48,997 nucleotides of DNA. Origin: Hydrocarboniphaga sp. GTDB taxonomy: Bacteria; Pseudomonadota; Gammaproteobacteria; Nevskiales; Nevskiaceae. Shown here piece after piece: positions 25,503 to 32,890 of the stretch. Position numbers and translations under genes: made by a program. The notes under the pieces were generated by a model that saw nothing but the letters and a program-made list of their open reading frames with translations, did no database searches and had not been told where the DNA came from. Numbering within the stretch: the stretch's first letter is position 1; each line of letters starts with the position of its first letter. The stretch covers positions 1 through 48,997 of the forward strand of contig NZ_JAQGNT010000078.1 in assembly GCF_028291725.1 (NCBI RefSeq), given 5' to 3'.

Positions 25503-26941
25503 GCCGCGGTCTCCGGCCAATGTTCCAGGGTGTCCACGAACTGCTGTCGCACCTCCGCGATCTTCTGCTCCATCTCGGCCGGCTTCCAGCCGCTGACGTC
25601 GATCGCCGGCAGCACCGCGACCTGGATCTTGCCGGGGCGGAAAGCCTGCGCACTGCGCGCCATCAGCTCACCGGCGTTGCGTATCACCACCGGCACCACC
25701 GGTACGCCGGCCTGTATGGCGATATGGAATGCACCTTTCTTGAACGCGCCGACTTTCGGCGAATAGGAACGTGTGCCTTCGGGCGCGATCGCCAGACACA
25801 GGCCGCCGCGGATTTTCGCGATCACCGGCGCCAGCGACTCGCGGGCGCGGCGGCTGTTGCTGCGGTCGATGAAGGCCATGTCGGCCATGCGCATGAACGC
25901 GCCGAAGCCCGGCGTATTCGCTGCTTCCATCTTGGCGACGCCGGTGAAACCGCGGCGCACGATGTACATCATCACGAAGAAATCGAGCTTGCTCTGGTGA
26001 TTGAGGATGAACACCGCCGGCCGATGCGACCACAGGTTGTGCTCGCCGATCACCTCGACATCGATGCCGGCGACGGCGAGCCCCCACTCGCTGGCGACCG
26101 AGGCGATCATGTCGACCGCACGGCGTGTTTCGCCAGTGGCTTTGGCGTAACCGAGGCCGGCCGCGAAGCTCAGCGCCATCGCGCCGTAGGCGCCTACGGT
26201 GCGCGCGATCGCGGCTTTGGGTGCGCGCTTGCGCGGCACGAAGTTGACGATCGGCCAGGCACTTTCGCGGGCGAGCACTTCCAGTTGCGCCTTCGGATTC
26301 ACCGCAGTCGCAATTCCGACAGCTTTCAGGAACGCGATGTCCTCGCTGCCGTTGGCGTAGCCATAACTCTCGGCCAGTTTCAGTCGGCGCTCCTTGGCGA
26401 ACTGTCGCACCGCCGCCGCTTTCCCCTCGCCCCAGGCGGGCTCGCCGACCAGGCCGCCGGTGAGCCGGCCGTTACGCACCATCGGCTGCGTGCACAGCAG
26501 ATGTTCTATGCCCCATTCCGCGGCCAGCGGCATCAGCTGATACGGCGTCGCCGAGGACGCGATCGCGACGGTATGGCCCATGCGCAGATGCGCCTGCACC
26601 AGCTGCCAGGCTTCCGGAAACTGCGTGTCGGCAATGCTTTTCCTGAACAGGCGCAACCACAGCTCGCGCATCTGTTCTTCGGTTTCTCCGGCCCAGTCGT
26701 ACACACCCTTGCGGATGATTTCGCCGAACTCGGCATCGCTCAGATCGCCCTTCTTCAGCAGCTTCAGCATATCGACGATTTCACGCCAGCCGGCCTGGCG
26801 CGATTTCACCCGGTCGGTGAAATAGGCTGCCGCGGAATAACCGTCGATCAGGGTTCCGTCGAAGTCGAAGAACGCGCCGATCCTGGGCCCGCTGGCGCCG
26901 TCGATGATCACGGCAATCCGCTGTTCGATTGTGCTGTTCAT
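25499..26941 (-). CDS. HAD-IB phosphatase / 1-acylglycerol-3-phosphate acyltransferase fusion (PlsC-like)
   Basis: 480 aa, two domains. N-terminal HAD-IB domain: nucleophile motif FFDFDGTL with Asp26 and Asp28, motif II SSATP (129-133), and GSEDIAFL with acidic residue 201. C-terminal LPLAT domain: NHQSKLD with His315 and Asp320, and APEGTRS (386-392); a hydrophobic stretch near 250-268 may anchor it. The acyltransferase makes phosphatidate; the phosphatase part could then remove the phosphate to diacylglycerol, supplying WS/DGAT, but its substrate is not proven in this family. The start overlaps the plsB stop (ATGA), with GAGGAAC upstream. Confidence 0.9.
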   Translation of the reverse strand: MNSTIEQRIAVIIDGASGPRIGAFFDFDGTLIDGYSAAAYFTDRVKSRQAGWREIVDMLKLLKKGDLSDAEFGEIIRKGVYDWAGETEEQMRELWLRLFRKSIADTQFPEAWQLVQAHLRMGHTVAIASSATPYQLMPLAAEWGIEHLLCTQPMVRNGRLTGGLVGEPAWGEGKAAAVRQFAKERRLKLAESYGYANGSEDIAFLKAVGIATAVNPKAQLEVLARESAWPIVNFVPRKRAPKAAIARTVGAYGAMALSFAAGLGYAKATGETRRAVDMIASVASEWGLAVAGIDVEVIGEHNLWSHRPAVFILNHQSKLDFFVMMYIVRRGFTGVAKMEAANTPGFGAFMRMADMAFIDRSNSRRARESLAPVIAKIRGGLCLAIAPEGTRSYSPKVGAFKKGAFHIAIQAGVPVVPVVIRNAGELMARSAQAFRPGKIQVAVLPAIDVSGWKPAEMEQKIAEVRQQFVDTLEHWPETAA

Positions 26942-28770
26942 TCTGCGAGTTCCTCGGCCAGGCGGTTCTGCTCGAATTCGTCGATCGCCGCCACGGCTTT
27001 GACCGCCGCTGCGAGTTCCTGCGCGAAAGCGCGGCGGCGCTGCAGCAATTTGCTGTCTCCCGAGGGTTTCAGCAGGTCGCGGTTGGCGGCCAGCAGCAGG
27101 GCATTGCCGTATAGCTCGCGCGATACCGCTTCGGGGCTGCGCAGCCGGTGCTGCAATAGGTATTGACGGCCGACCTGGCAGCAATGCTCGACGAATTTCG
27201 CCTTGTCGATCGGCTGATCCACCGGCTGTGCCACCAGACGATCGGCGACCACGTAGTAGGCTTCGAGGAACGCGGTCAGCACCCGATGCGCGATCAGGAA
27301 CGGCGCTCGGCGCAATACCGCGCGGCGTTCCTTCGCAGTGCCTACGTGCTCTCGGAACTTCGAATCGAGCAGCAGCGATTCGGCCTTGATCTCTTCGCGG
27401 AACGTCTGGCGATCACTGAAGAAGAAATCGAACTTCAGCAGATCGCGCAGCGCAAACGTTTTGTCCCAGGCGCGCGGCAATGGATCGGCGCCATTGTCGT
27501 CGGCCACTTCCAGCAGCGTGATTTCCATCAGCGCTCGATTGACGAACCAGTGGATCGCGCTGTTGCGGTAATACGCAGCGACCGTGTGCTGGCCCGGATT
27601 GATGCCGTAAACCGTCTCGGTGCCGCGCTCGTAGCACAGCACGACACCGGACTTGACCAGCACCGCCAGCACCTGCTCCAGCTGCTCGGCGTCGTCCAGA
27701 TAACTGATCTGCGCCAGCGGCAGTCCGCGCTGCTCGGCGTAGTCGATCAGCGGCCGCACCAGCGTGCTGACTTCGGCCAGGGTCAGCGCGCGGTCGCGTA
27801 CGCCGAGCAGCGCCAGGGTGACCAGCGCCGGCGCGGTCACCGGCGTCGCGCGATTGATGCGCTGAAACACTTCGAACGCGATTTTCTCGACCGTCCATTG
27901 CCGGCCGGAAGTCTCGCTGTCGGCACGTTCCAGCGCATCGCGCAGCGACAGCGGTTCGCCGAAGCGCACGAACGCGGTGCCGATCCATTTCTGCTGCATG
28001 CGCGCGTAACCGGCGAGCCAGCGCAGGCCCTCCTTGGGTTTGGCGCCGCCGGATTCCTCGGCCGCCATCGACGCGATTTCGTGCAGCTGGTCGTAGGTGA
28101 TCGAAGTGGGCACCAACAACATGTCGTCGGCGACTTCGCTGTTGATCGCGTCGACCAGATACCTCAGCAACCCGTATTTCGGCGGCCGCATCTTGCCGGT
28201 GCGCGAGCGCCCGCCCTCCATGTACCACTCGAGGTTGTGGCCCTGCGCGACCAGATAGCCGAGGTATTCGCGGACCACGAACTTATAGACCTCGTCGTCC
28301 TGAAAGCTGCGCCGGACCAGCACGCCACCGGAGCGGCGGATGATGGTTCCCAGCGGGAAAAAGCCGAGATTGTTGCCGCCAAGGATGTGGTTGCGTGGCA
28401 GCCCGTTCTCGCGCAGCGTCTGCGTCAGGATGAACGCATCCGCATAGCTGCGGTGCGTCGGCAGGAATACCAGCGGATTGTCGCGATTGAGCGCGCGCAG
28501 ATTGCGCAGCGCCGCCAGGTCCGGCTCGATGGTCCACGCGCGCGTATGCAGCGGGCCCAGCCCGTAGTCGAACATCGCGGTGAACATCGGGTTCTGCATG
28601 GTCGCGATTTCTTCCATGCCCTCGCGCGCCGCGGCACCGACTTCAGGCAAGGGACGATTCAGGCGCGCGGCCAGCAATTCCAGCTGCTGCACGAAGCGCG
28701 GGCTTTTCAGAACCTCGTGCGCGTAGTGCTTGCGCGAGCGTAGCAGCGCCGACAGATCCATGGCCGTCAT
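26938..28770 (-). CDS. plsB: Glycerol-3-phosphate 1-O-acyltransferase (PlsB-like, short form)
   Basis: 610 aa. Motifs of the GPAT family: HRSYAD with His106 and Asp111, GGNNLGFFPLG (131-141), EGGRSRTGK (185-193) and VPTSITYDQ. It acylates glycerol-3-phosphate at position 1. It is about 200 residues shorter than E. coli PlsB (807 aa), lacking much of the N-terminal region, so it may be a second, storage-dedicated copy rather than the housekeeping enzyme. The start overlaps the upstream hydrolase stop. Its neighbours on both sides are lipid genes in one tight operon. Confidence 0.92.
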   Translation of the reverse strand: MTAMDLSALLRSRKHYAHEVLKSPRFVQQLELLAARLNRPLPEVGAAAREGMEEIATMQNPMFTAMFDYGLGPLHTRAWTIEPDLAALRNLRALNRDNPLVFLPTHRSYADAFILTQTLRENGLPRNHILGGNNLGFFPLGTIIRRSGGVLVRRSFQDDEVYKFVVREYLGYLVAQGHNLEWYMEGGRSRTGKMRPPKYGLLRYLVDAINSEVADDMLLVPTSITYDQLHEIASMAAEESGGAKPKEGLRWLAGYARMQQKWIGTAFVRFGEPLSLRDALERADSETSGRQWTVEKIAFEVFQRINRATPVTAPALVTLALLGVRDRALTLAEVSTLVRPLIDYAEQRGLPLAQISYLDDAEQLEQVLAVLVKSGVVLCYERGTETVYGINPGQHTVAAYYRNSAIHWFVNRALMEITLLEVADDNGADPLPRAWDKTFALRDLLKFDFFFSDRQTFREEIKAESLLLDSKFREHVGTAKERRAVLRRAPFLIAHRVLTAFLEAYYVVADRLVAQPVDQPIDKAKFVEHCCQVGRQYLLQHRLRSPEAVSRELYGNALLLAANRDLLKPSGDSKLLQRRRAFAQELAAAVKAVAAIDEFEQNRLAEELAE

Positions 28771-29591
28771 CCGGCAGCTCCGGTCACTTCGAGTATGCAG
28801 GCCGCGACCGCTTCGGGATCGTCGTACATCGGCACATGGCCGACGCCGGCGAGCATCACCAGCTCGGCCTGCGGAACACGTTCCAGCATCGCGGTGCCAT
28901 AGCGCTGATATGGAATCACACGATCACAGGCCGACCAGGCGATGCGTATCGGCACGCCGGGAGCGCTCAGGTATTGGAAGGGGCCGTCGCGCCCCATGCT
29001 GCCAAGCAGCGGCAGCAGCACCGCGGTCCTGATGAAGGCGAACAACGACGCCAGCAGTTCGGCTGCCGGAATGCGGTCGCCGCGTTCCATCGTCTGCCGG
29101 ACCAGCGCGCGACGCAGACCGGCGAAAACCGTGAATGCGCCCAGCAGGATCAGCAGCAGCGGCATCAGGTAGTGAAACATCCGGAACGGCCGCGAGACGT
29201 CACGATAGTCTTCGGCAGACCGCCAGCCGCCGGCCGGCGAAAGCGCGGTTACCGATAGTGCAAAACCACGCCGCGCCAATTCCAGCGCCAGCCAGCCGCC
29301 GATGGAATTCCCGGCGATATGCGCAGAATCGACACCACGCGCCCTGAGATCGGCGATCACCGCGTCGGCCATGCTGGCGATGCTCGCCTCCGAGCCTGAC
29401 GGCAGGCTCGGCCCGCCGCTATGGCCGGGCAAAGTTATGGCGATCACGCGGTGATGCTGCTCGAGCAATCCGAGCACGGGCTTCCATATATGCCAGGTAC
29501 CGGTGAGGCCATGCAGCAGTACGAGCGGACTGCCCCGCCCGCCTTCATAGGCATCACCCAGCCCTGCCCCGTCATGGCGGTGCTGATGCAA
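28767..29591 (-). CDS. Alpha/beta hydrolase, first gene of the lipid operon
   Basis: 274 aa if started at the TTG at 29591, which has GGAGGAG seven bases upstream; longer versions begin inside the promoter and repeat region. Fold motifs: LLHGLTGTWHIW (oxyanion), LPGHSGGP, nucleophile Ser in GNSIGGW, Asp in ACDRVIPY and His in GVGHVPMYDDP. A hydrophobic stretch (LMPLLLILLGAFTVFAG) in the cap region suggests membrane contact. The substrate is unknown; given the operon (PlsB next, ATGA overlap), a lipase, thioesterase or ester hydrolase role is plausible. Transcription starts from the divergent region shared with the BadH-like gene. Confidence 0.85.
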   Translation of the reverse strand: MHQHRHDGAGLGDAYEGGRGSPLVLLHGLTGTWHIWKPVLGLLEQHHRVIAITLPGHSGGPSLPSGSEASIASMADAVIADLRARGVDSAHIAGNSIGGWLALELARRGFALSVTALSPAGGWRSAEDYRDVSRPFRMFHYLMPLLLILLGAFTVFAGLRRALVRQTMERGDRIPAAELLASLFAFIRTAVLLPLLGSMGRDGPFQYLSAPGVPIRIAWSACDRVIPYQRYGTAMLERVPQAELVMLAGVGHVPMYDDPEAVAACILEVTGAAG

Positions 29592-29697
29592 GGTGTCTCT
29601 CCTCCCACACGTCGAGCCGCTATACCACTGCATAACCCGCAGCGGATGTTGGTGCCGCCGAACCGGCCGCTCGACGGGTGCCGGGCGGCAGTGCATA

Positions 29698-29717
29698 ATA
29701 GTATTAAACCATACTAT
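29698..29717. promoter_or_regulatory. Operator-like palindrome, BadH-like/lipid operon divergent promoter
   Basis: ATAGTAT-TAAACC-ATACTAT, a perfect dyad with 7-bp arms and the best of the seven sites; it contains the exact core GTATTAAACCATAC (29701-29714). It sits between the leftward hydrolase and the rightward BadH-like gene. Confidence 0.72.
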
Positions 29718-29735
29718 ATTTGCATACTATATTTG
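29710..29735. repeat. Two perfect tandem copies of CATACTATATTTG
   Basis: 13-bp unit repeated head to tail, overlapping the right arm of the operator-like palindrome, so the half-site ATACTAT appears twice. Each copy contains a TATATT stretch that could serve as a -10. Confidence 0.7.
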
Positions 29736-29795
29736 TAGGGCGTGCACTTCAATACGAAGCGCAGCCTCTGTCTACCTGGAATATGGAGAGTTCTC

Positions 29796-30560
29796 TTGCG
29801 CGGTCTAAAAGATAAAGTCGCCCTGGTTACGGGCGCAGCAAGTGGTATCGGCCTGGCCATCGCGACGCGTCTTGCCGAGGAAGGCATGATCGTCGGCGTG
29901 CTCGACATCAATGCAGAAGCTGCCGCCAAGGCCGTGGAGCAGATCAGGGCGGCCGGCGGCCGCGCCGATTCGCAGGCCTGCGATATCACCGACTACGAGG
30001 CGGTGAAGGCCGGCGTGGCGGCGATCGAAAGCCGCATCGGCCCGACCTGGGCACTGGTCAACAACGCCGGCTGGGACAAACCGATGCCGTTTTTGAAGAC
30101 CACGCCGGACTTCTGGAAGAAAGTGGTCGACATCAATTACATGGGCCCGCTGCATATGACCCATGCGGTTGTGCAGGGCATGGTGCAGCGCGGCGGCGGC
30201 CGCGTGATCTTCATCGCCAGCGACGCCGGCCGGGTCGGCAGCAGCGGCGAAGTGGTCTACTCCGGCACCAAGGGCGCAACGATCGCGTTCGCCAAGGCCC
30301 TGGCGCGCGAAGTGGCGCGCAAGAACGTGACGCTGAACTGCGTCGCGCCGGGCCCGACCAATACGCCGGCGATGGACGCCTTCGTCGGCACCGGCGAAGA
30401 GGGGGCCAAGATCCGTGACGCGATGGTCCGCGGCGTACCACTGGGCCGGATCGGCGAACCGGGCGACTATCCGGGCCTGGTCGCGTTCCTGGCCAGCGAC
30501 GACGCGGCTTTCATGACCGGCCAGACGATCAGCGTCTCGGGCGGACTAAACATGGTCTGA
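29796..30560 (+). CDS. SDR dehydrogenase, BadH-like (2-hydroxycyclohexanecarboxyl-CoA dehydrogenase)
   Basis: 254 aa from the TTG at 29796, which has GGAGAG six bases upstream and gives the normal N-terminus (RGLKDKVALVTGAASGIG). Catalytic Ser142, Tyr155 and Lys159 (VVYSGTKGA) are present. Several stretches resemble BadH of the cyclohexanecarboxylate pathway of Rhodopseudomonas palustris: NNAGWD, PLHMTHAV, IASDAGRVGSSGEVVYS and PGPTNTPAMD. BadH oxidises the ring hydroxyl to the 2-keto ester that BadI then opens; a BadI-like gene follows directly. The native substrate may be a substituted ring. Resemblance is judged from memory, without an alignment run. Confidence 0.85.
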   Translation: MRGLKDKVALVTGAASGIGLAIATRLAEEGMIVGVLDINAEAAAKAVEQIRAAGGRADSQACDITDYEAVKAGVAAIESRIGPTWALVNNAGWDKPMPFLKTTPDFWKKVVDINYMGPLHMTHAVVQGMVQRGGGRVIFIASDAGRVGSSGEVVYSGTKGATIAFAKALAREVARKNVTLNCVAPGPTNTPAMDAFVGTGEEGAKIRDAMVRGVPLGRIGEPGDYPGLVAFLASDDAAFMTGQTISVSGGLNMV

Positions 30561-30565
30561 CACAT

Positions 30566-30628
30566 CGTAGGGCGGGTCATGACCCGCCTTGGCAACACCA
30601 GAAACGGCGGGTCGCGACCCGCCCTACG
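30566..30628. repeat. REP-like hairpin, CGTAGGGCGGGTC family
   Basis: CGTAGGGCGGGTCATGACCC at the left is matched by GGGTCGCGACCCGCCCTACG at the right. It fills most of the gap between the BadH-like and BadI-like genes and could affect the relative amounts of the two proteins. Confidence 0.85.
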
Positions 30629-30658
30629 TACTGCACAACAGTTTCGGGAGAAAACCTA

Positions 30659-31450
30659 ATGAGCGAATTCAAAGACATCATCTACGAAGTCGGCGCCAAC
30701 GCCGTCCGCATCACCATCAACCGCCCGGAAGTGTTCAATGCCTTCCGCACGCAGACAGTCGAGGAACTGATTGTCGCGTTCCGCCGCGCGGACGAGGAGA
30801 AGTCGGTCAACACGGTGATTTTCGGCGGTGCCGGCGACAAGGCCTTCTGCACCGGCGGCGACCAGAAAGTGCATCTGTCCGAAGACGGCCTGTACGGCCC
30901 GCGCGGCATGGTTGGCCTGCCGATCGAGGAATTGCAGACCGCGATCCGCGATTGCCGCAAGGTCGTCATCGCCCGCGTGCAGGGCTTCGCGATCGGCGGC
31001 GGCAACGTGTTCGCGACGATCTGCGATCTGACCATCGCCTCCGAAAAGGCGCAGTTCGGCCAGGTCGGCCCCAAGGTAGGCTCAGTCGACCCGGGCTTCG
31101 GCACTGCGTACCTGTCGCGCATGGTCGGCGAGAAGAAAGCGCGTGAAATCTGGTTCCTGTGCCGCCGCTACAAGGCCCAGGAAGCGCTTGAAATGGGCCT
31201 GGTCAACAAGGTCGTGCCGCACGACGATCTCGACGCCGAGTGCGAAACCTGGGCAGCGGAAATCAACATGATGAGCCCGACCGCGATCGCGATCGCCAAG
31301 CGCTCGTTCAATGCCGACAGCGAGAACATCCGCGGCATCAGCTTCATGGGCGTGGCCGCGGTGAAAGGCTACTACCAGGGCGAAGAGTCCAAGGAAGGTG
31401 TTCGCGCCTTCAACGAGAAGCGCAAGCCGGACTTCAAGAAGTTCGTTTGA
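30659..31450 (+). CDS. BadI-like ring hydrolase (2-ketocyclohexanecarboxyl-CoA hydrolase), crotonase fold
   Basis: 263 aa crotonase. It shares with BadI and MenB the blocks AFCTGGDQ (63-70), VQGFAIGGGNVFATICDLT (oxyanion loop, 108-126) and FGQVGPKVGSVDPGFGTAY with the Asp of MenB-type enzymes (near 145), then GEKKAREIWF and EKRKPDFKKF. BadI hydrolytically cleaves the 2-ketocyclohexanecarboxyl-CoA ring to pimelyl-CoA. Classical hydratase glutamates are absent, as expected for BadI/MenB. GGGAGAAAA precedes the start. The pairing with the BadH-like gene strongly suggests that an alicyclic beta-keto acyl-CoA is opened here. Confidence 0.88.
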   Translation: MSEFKDIIYEVGANAVRITINRPEVFNAFRTQTVEELIVAFRRADEEKSVNTVIFGGAGDKAFCTGGDQKVHLSEDGLYGPRGMVGLPIEELQTAIRDCRKVVIARVQGFAIGGGNVFATICDLTIASEKAQFGQVGPKVGSVDPGFGTAYLSRMVGEKKAREIWFLCRRYKAQEALEMGLVNKVVPHDDLDAECETWAAEINMMSPTAIAIAKRSFNADSENIRGISFMGVAAVKGYYQGEESKEGVRAFNEKRKPDFKKFV

Positions 31451-31470
31451 GGGTTTGGGAAGCGCGCAGC

Positions 31471-31564
31471 GCTTTTCCTCTCTCCTGGGAGAGAGTGTCG
31501 CGTAGCGACGAGAGAGGGCCCTCTCCCGGCCCTTCGGGCCACCCTCTCCCAGGAGAGGGAAAGC
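31471..31564. repeat. Hairpin repeat, CTCTCCTGGGAGAG family
   Basis: CTTTTCCTCTCTCCTGGGAG on the left pairs with CTCTCCCAGGAGAGGGAAAG on the right; inner GGCCCTTCGGGCC forms a second hairpin. It fills the gap between the BadI-like and FadJ-like genes and ends close to the latter's start. Confidence 0.82.
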
Positions 31565-31594
31565 CCAACATATCCTCCAGATTCGGACTTCGTG

Positions 31595-32875
31595 ATGACC
31601 GACCCCAACATTCGCAGCGACGTCGACGCCGACGGCATTCTGCTCGCCACCATCGACATGCCGGGCCGCACGATGAACGTGTTCTCGGCCGGGATGATGG
31701 CTTCGCTGGAAGCGCTGATGCAGCATGTCGAGCAGGACTCCGCCATCCAGGGTGTGGTACTGACCTCGGGCAAGCCGGCCTTCATCGCCGGCGCGGATCT
31801 GGACATGATCCGCATGTTTGCCGAACGCGCGCGTAGCGGCGCCAGCGACGAGCTACATCAACTGTTCGGCCACCTCGGCCGCCTGTTTCGCCGGCTCGAA
31901 CTGAGCAGGAAGCCCTACGTCGCCGCGATCAACGGCCTGGCGCTGGGCGGCGGCCTGGAAGTCTCGCTGGCCTGCCACGAGCGCGTCGCCGCAAATGACC
32001 AGGGCGTGCAGCTCGGCCTGCCCGAAATCAAGCTCGGCCTGTTGCCCGGCGCCGGCGGCACGCAGCGTCTGCCGCGCCTGATCGGCATCGCTAAAGGCCT
32101 GGACATGCTGCTGACCGGCGAGGCTGTCGGGGCGCAGCAGGCTTTGGAGTTGGGGCTGGTCGACGAAGTCGTCGCGGCCGATCAGCTGATCGCCGCGGCC
32201 AAGCGCCGCGCGAAGGCGCTGAGCGCCCCGCTGGCGCGCTGGGATCGTGCAGGTGCGAGCTTCGATGCCAAGCCCTTCGATTTCAGCGACCGCAAAACCG
32301 CCTTCGCCAGCATCGCCCAAGCCATCGGAATCAGCGATTACCAGCTCAAATATTACCCCGCCTACAACGCGATCATCGACTGCGTGGTCGGCGGCTGGAA
32401 CCTGCCGATGACCGACGCCAGCACTCGCGAGATGGATATCTTCGTCGAGCTGATGCGCAATCCGGTCGCCGGCAACATGGTGCGCACCCTGTTCCTGAAT
32501 CGTCAGAAGGCCGCGAAAGCCGGCCTGCTCGCGGCGACCAGCGTCTACGCTGAAGGCGGCGATGCGCTGCTGGTGGTGATCAAGGCGGCGAAGGACAAGG
32601 CCAAGGCACTGAAGCTCGGCGAGGAAGAAACCGTGCTCGCGACCGCGCTGGCGGCGCTGCGCGCATCCGAAGCCGGCAGGGCCGGGCAGCCCGAACTCGC
32701 CGACGTCGCCGTAGTCACCGCCGGCCTCATGCCGGCCTATACGGGCGGGCCGTTTACCTACCTGCGCCAGCACGGTACGGCGCAGATCCGCGATCGCGCC
32801 CGCAAGGCATCCGCGGCCGACGAAGCGCTGTTCGACGTGCCGAGTGCGCTCGACACTCTGCTGGCAACGGCATAA
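31595..32875 (+). CDS. Enoyl-CoA hydratase with FadJ-type C-terminal piece but no NAD-binding domain
   Basis: 426 aa. The N-terminal half is the hydratase domain of FadB/Fad[27 protein letters not shown] with the first Glu, [20 protein letters not shown] with the second Glu. The linker reaches [14 protein letters not shown], the point where FadJ would start its NAD-binding Rossmann domain, but that domain (GxGxxG) is missing. The last about 70 residues resemble the very C-terminus of FadB/FadJ ([15 protein letters not shown]). FadJ is about 700 aa. The frame is intact, so this may be a natural hydratase-only form with an internal loss. A GTG lies 3 bp before the chosen ATG; no clear ribosome site is seen. 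It likely hydrates the enoyl-CoA after ring opening. Confidence 0.82.
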   Translation: MTDPNIRSDVDADGILLATIDMPGRTMNVFSAGMMASLEALMQHVEQDSAIQGVVLTSGKPAFIAGADLDMIRMFAERARSGASDELHQLFGHLGRLFRRLELSRKPYVAAINGLALGGGLEVSLACHERVAANDQGVQLGLPEIKLGLLPGAGGTQRLPRLIGIAKGLDMLLTGEAVGAQQALELGLVDEVVAADQLIAAAKRRAKALSAPLARWDRAGASFDAKPFDFSDRKTAFASIAQAIGISDYQLKYYPAYNAIIDCVVGGWNLPMTDASTREMDIFVELMRNPVAGNMVRTLFLNRQKAAKAGLLAATSVYAEGGDALLVVIKAAKDKAKALKLGEEETVLATALAALRASEAGRAGQPELADVAVVTAGLMPAYTGGPFTYLRQHGTAQIRDRARKASAADEALFDVPSALDTLLATA

Positions 32876-32890
32876 GCGCCGCCGTCGACC

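Noticed and set aside
5940-29717. Reading the shared motif as a KstR or FadR-type site
   Set aside because: As I recall them, those operators have AAC..GTT or TGGTC..GACCA cores, unlike GTAT-N4-CC-ATAC, so no known regulator was named.
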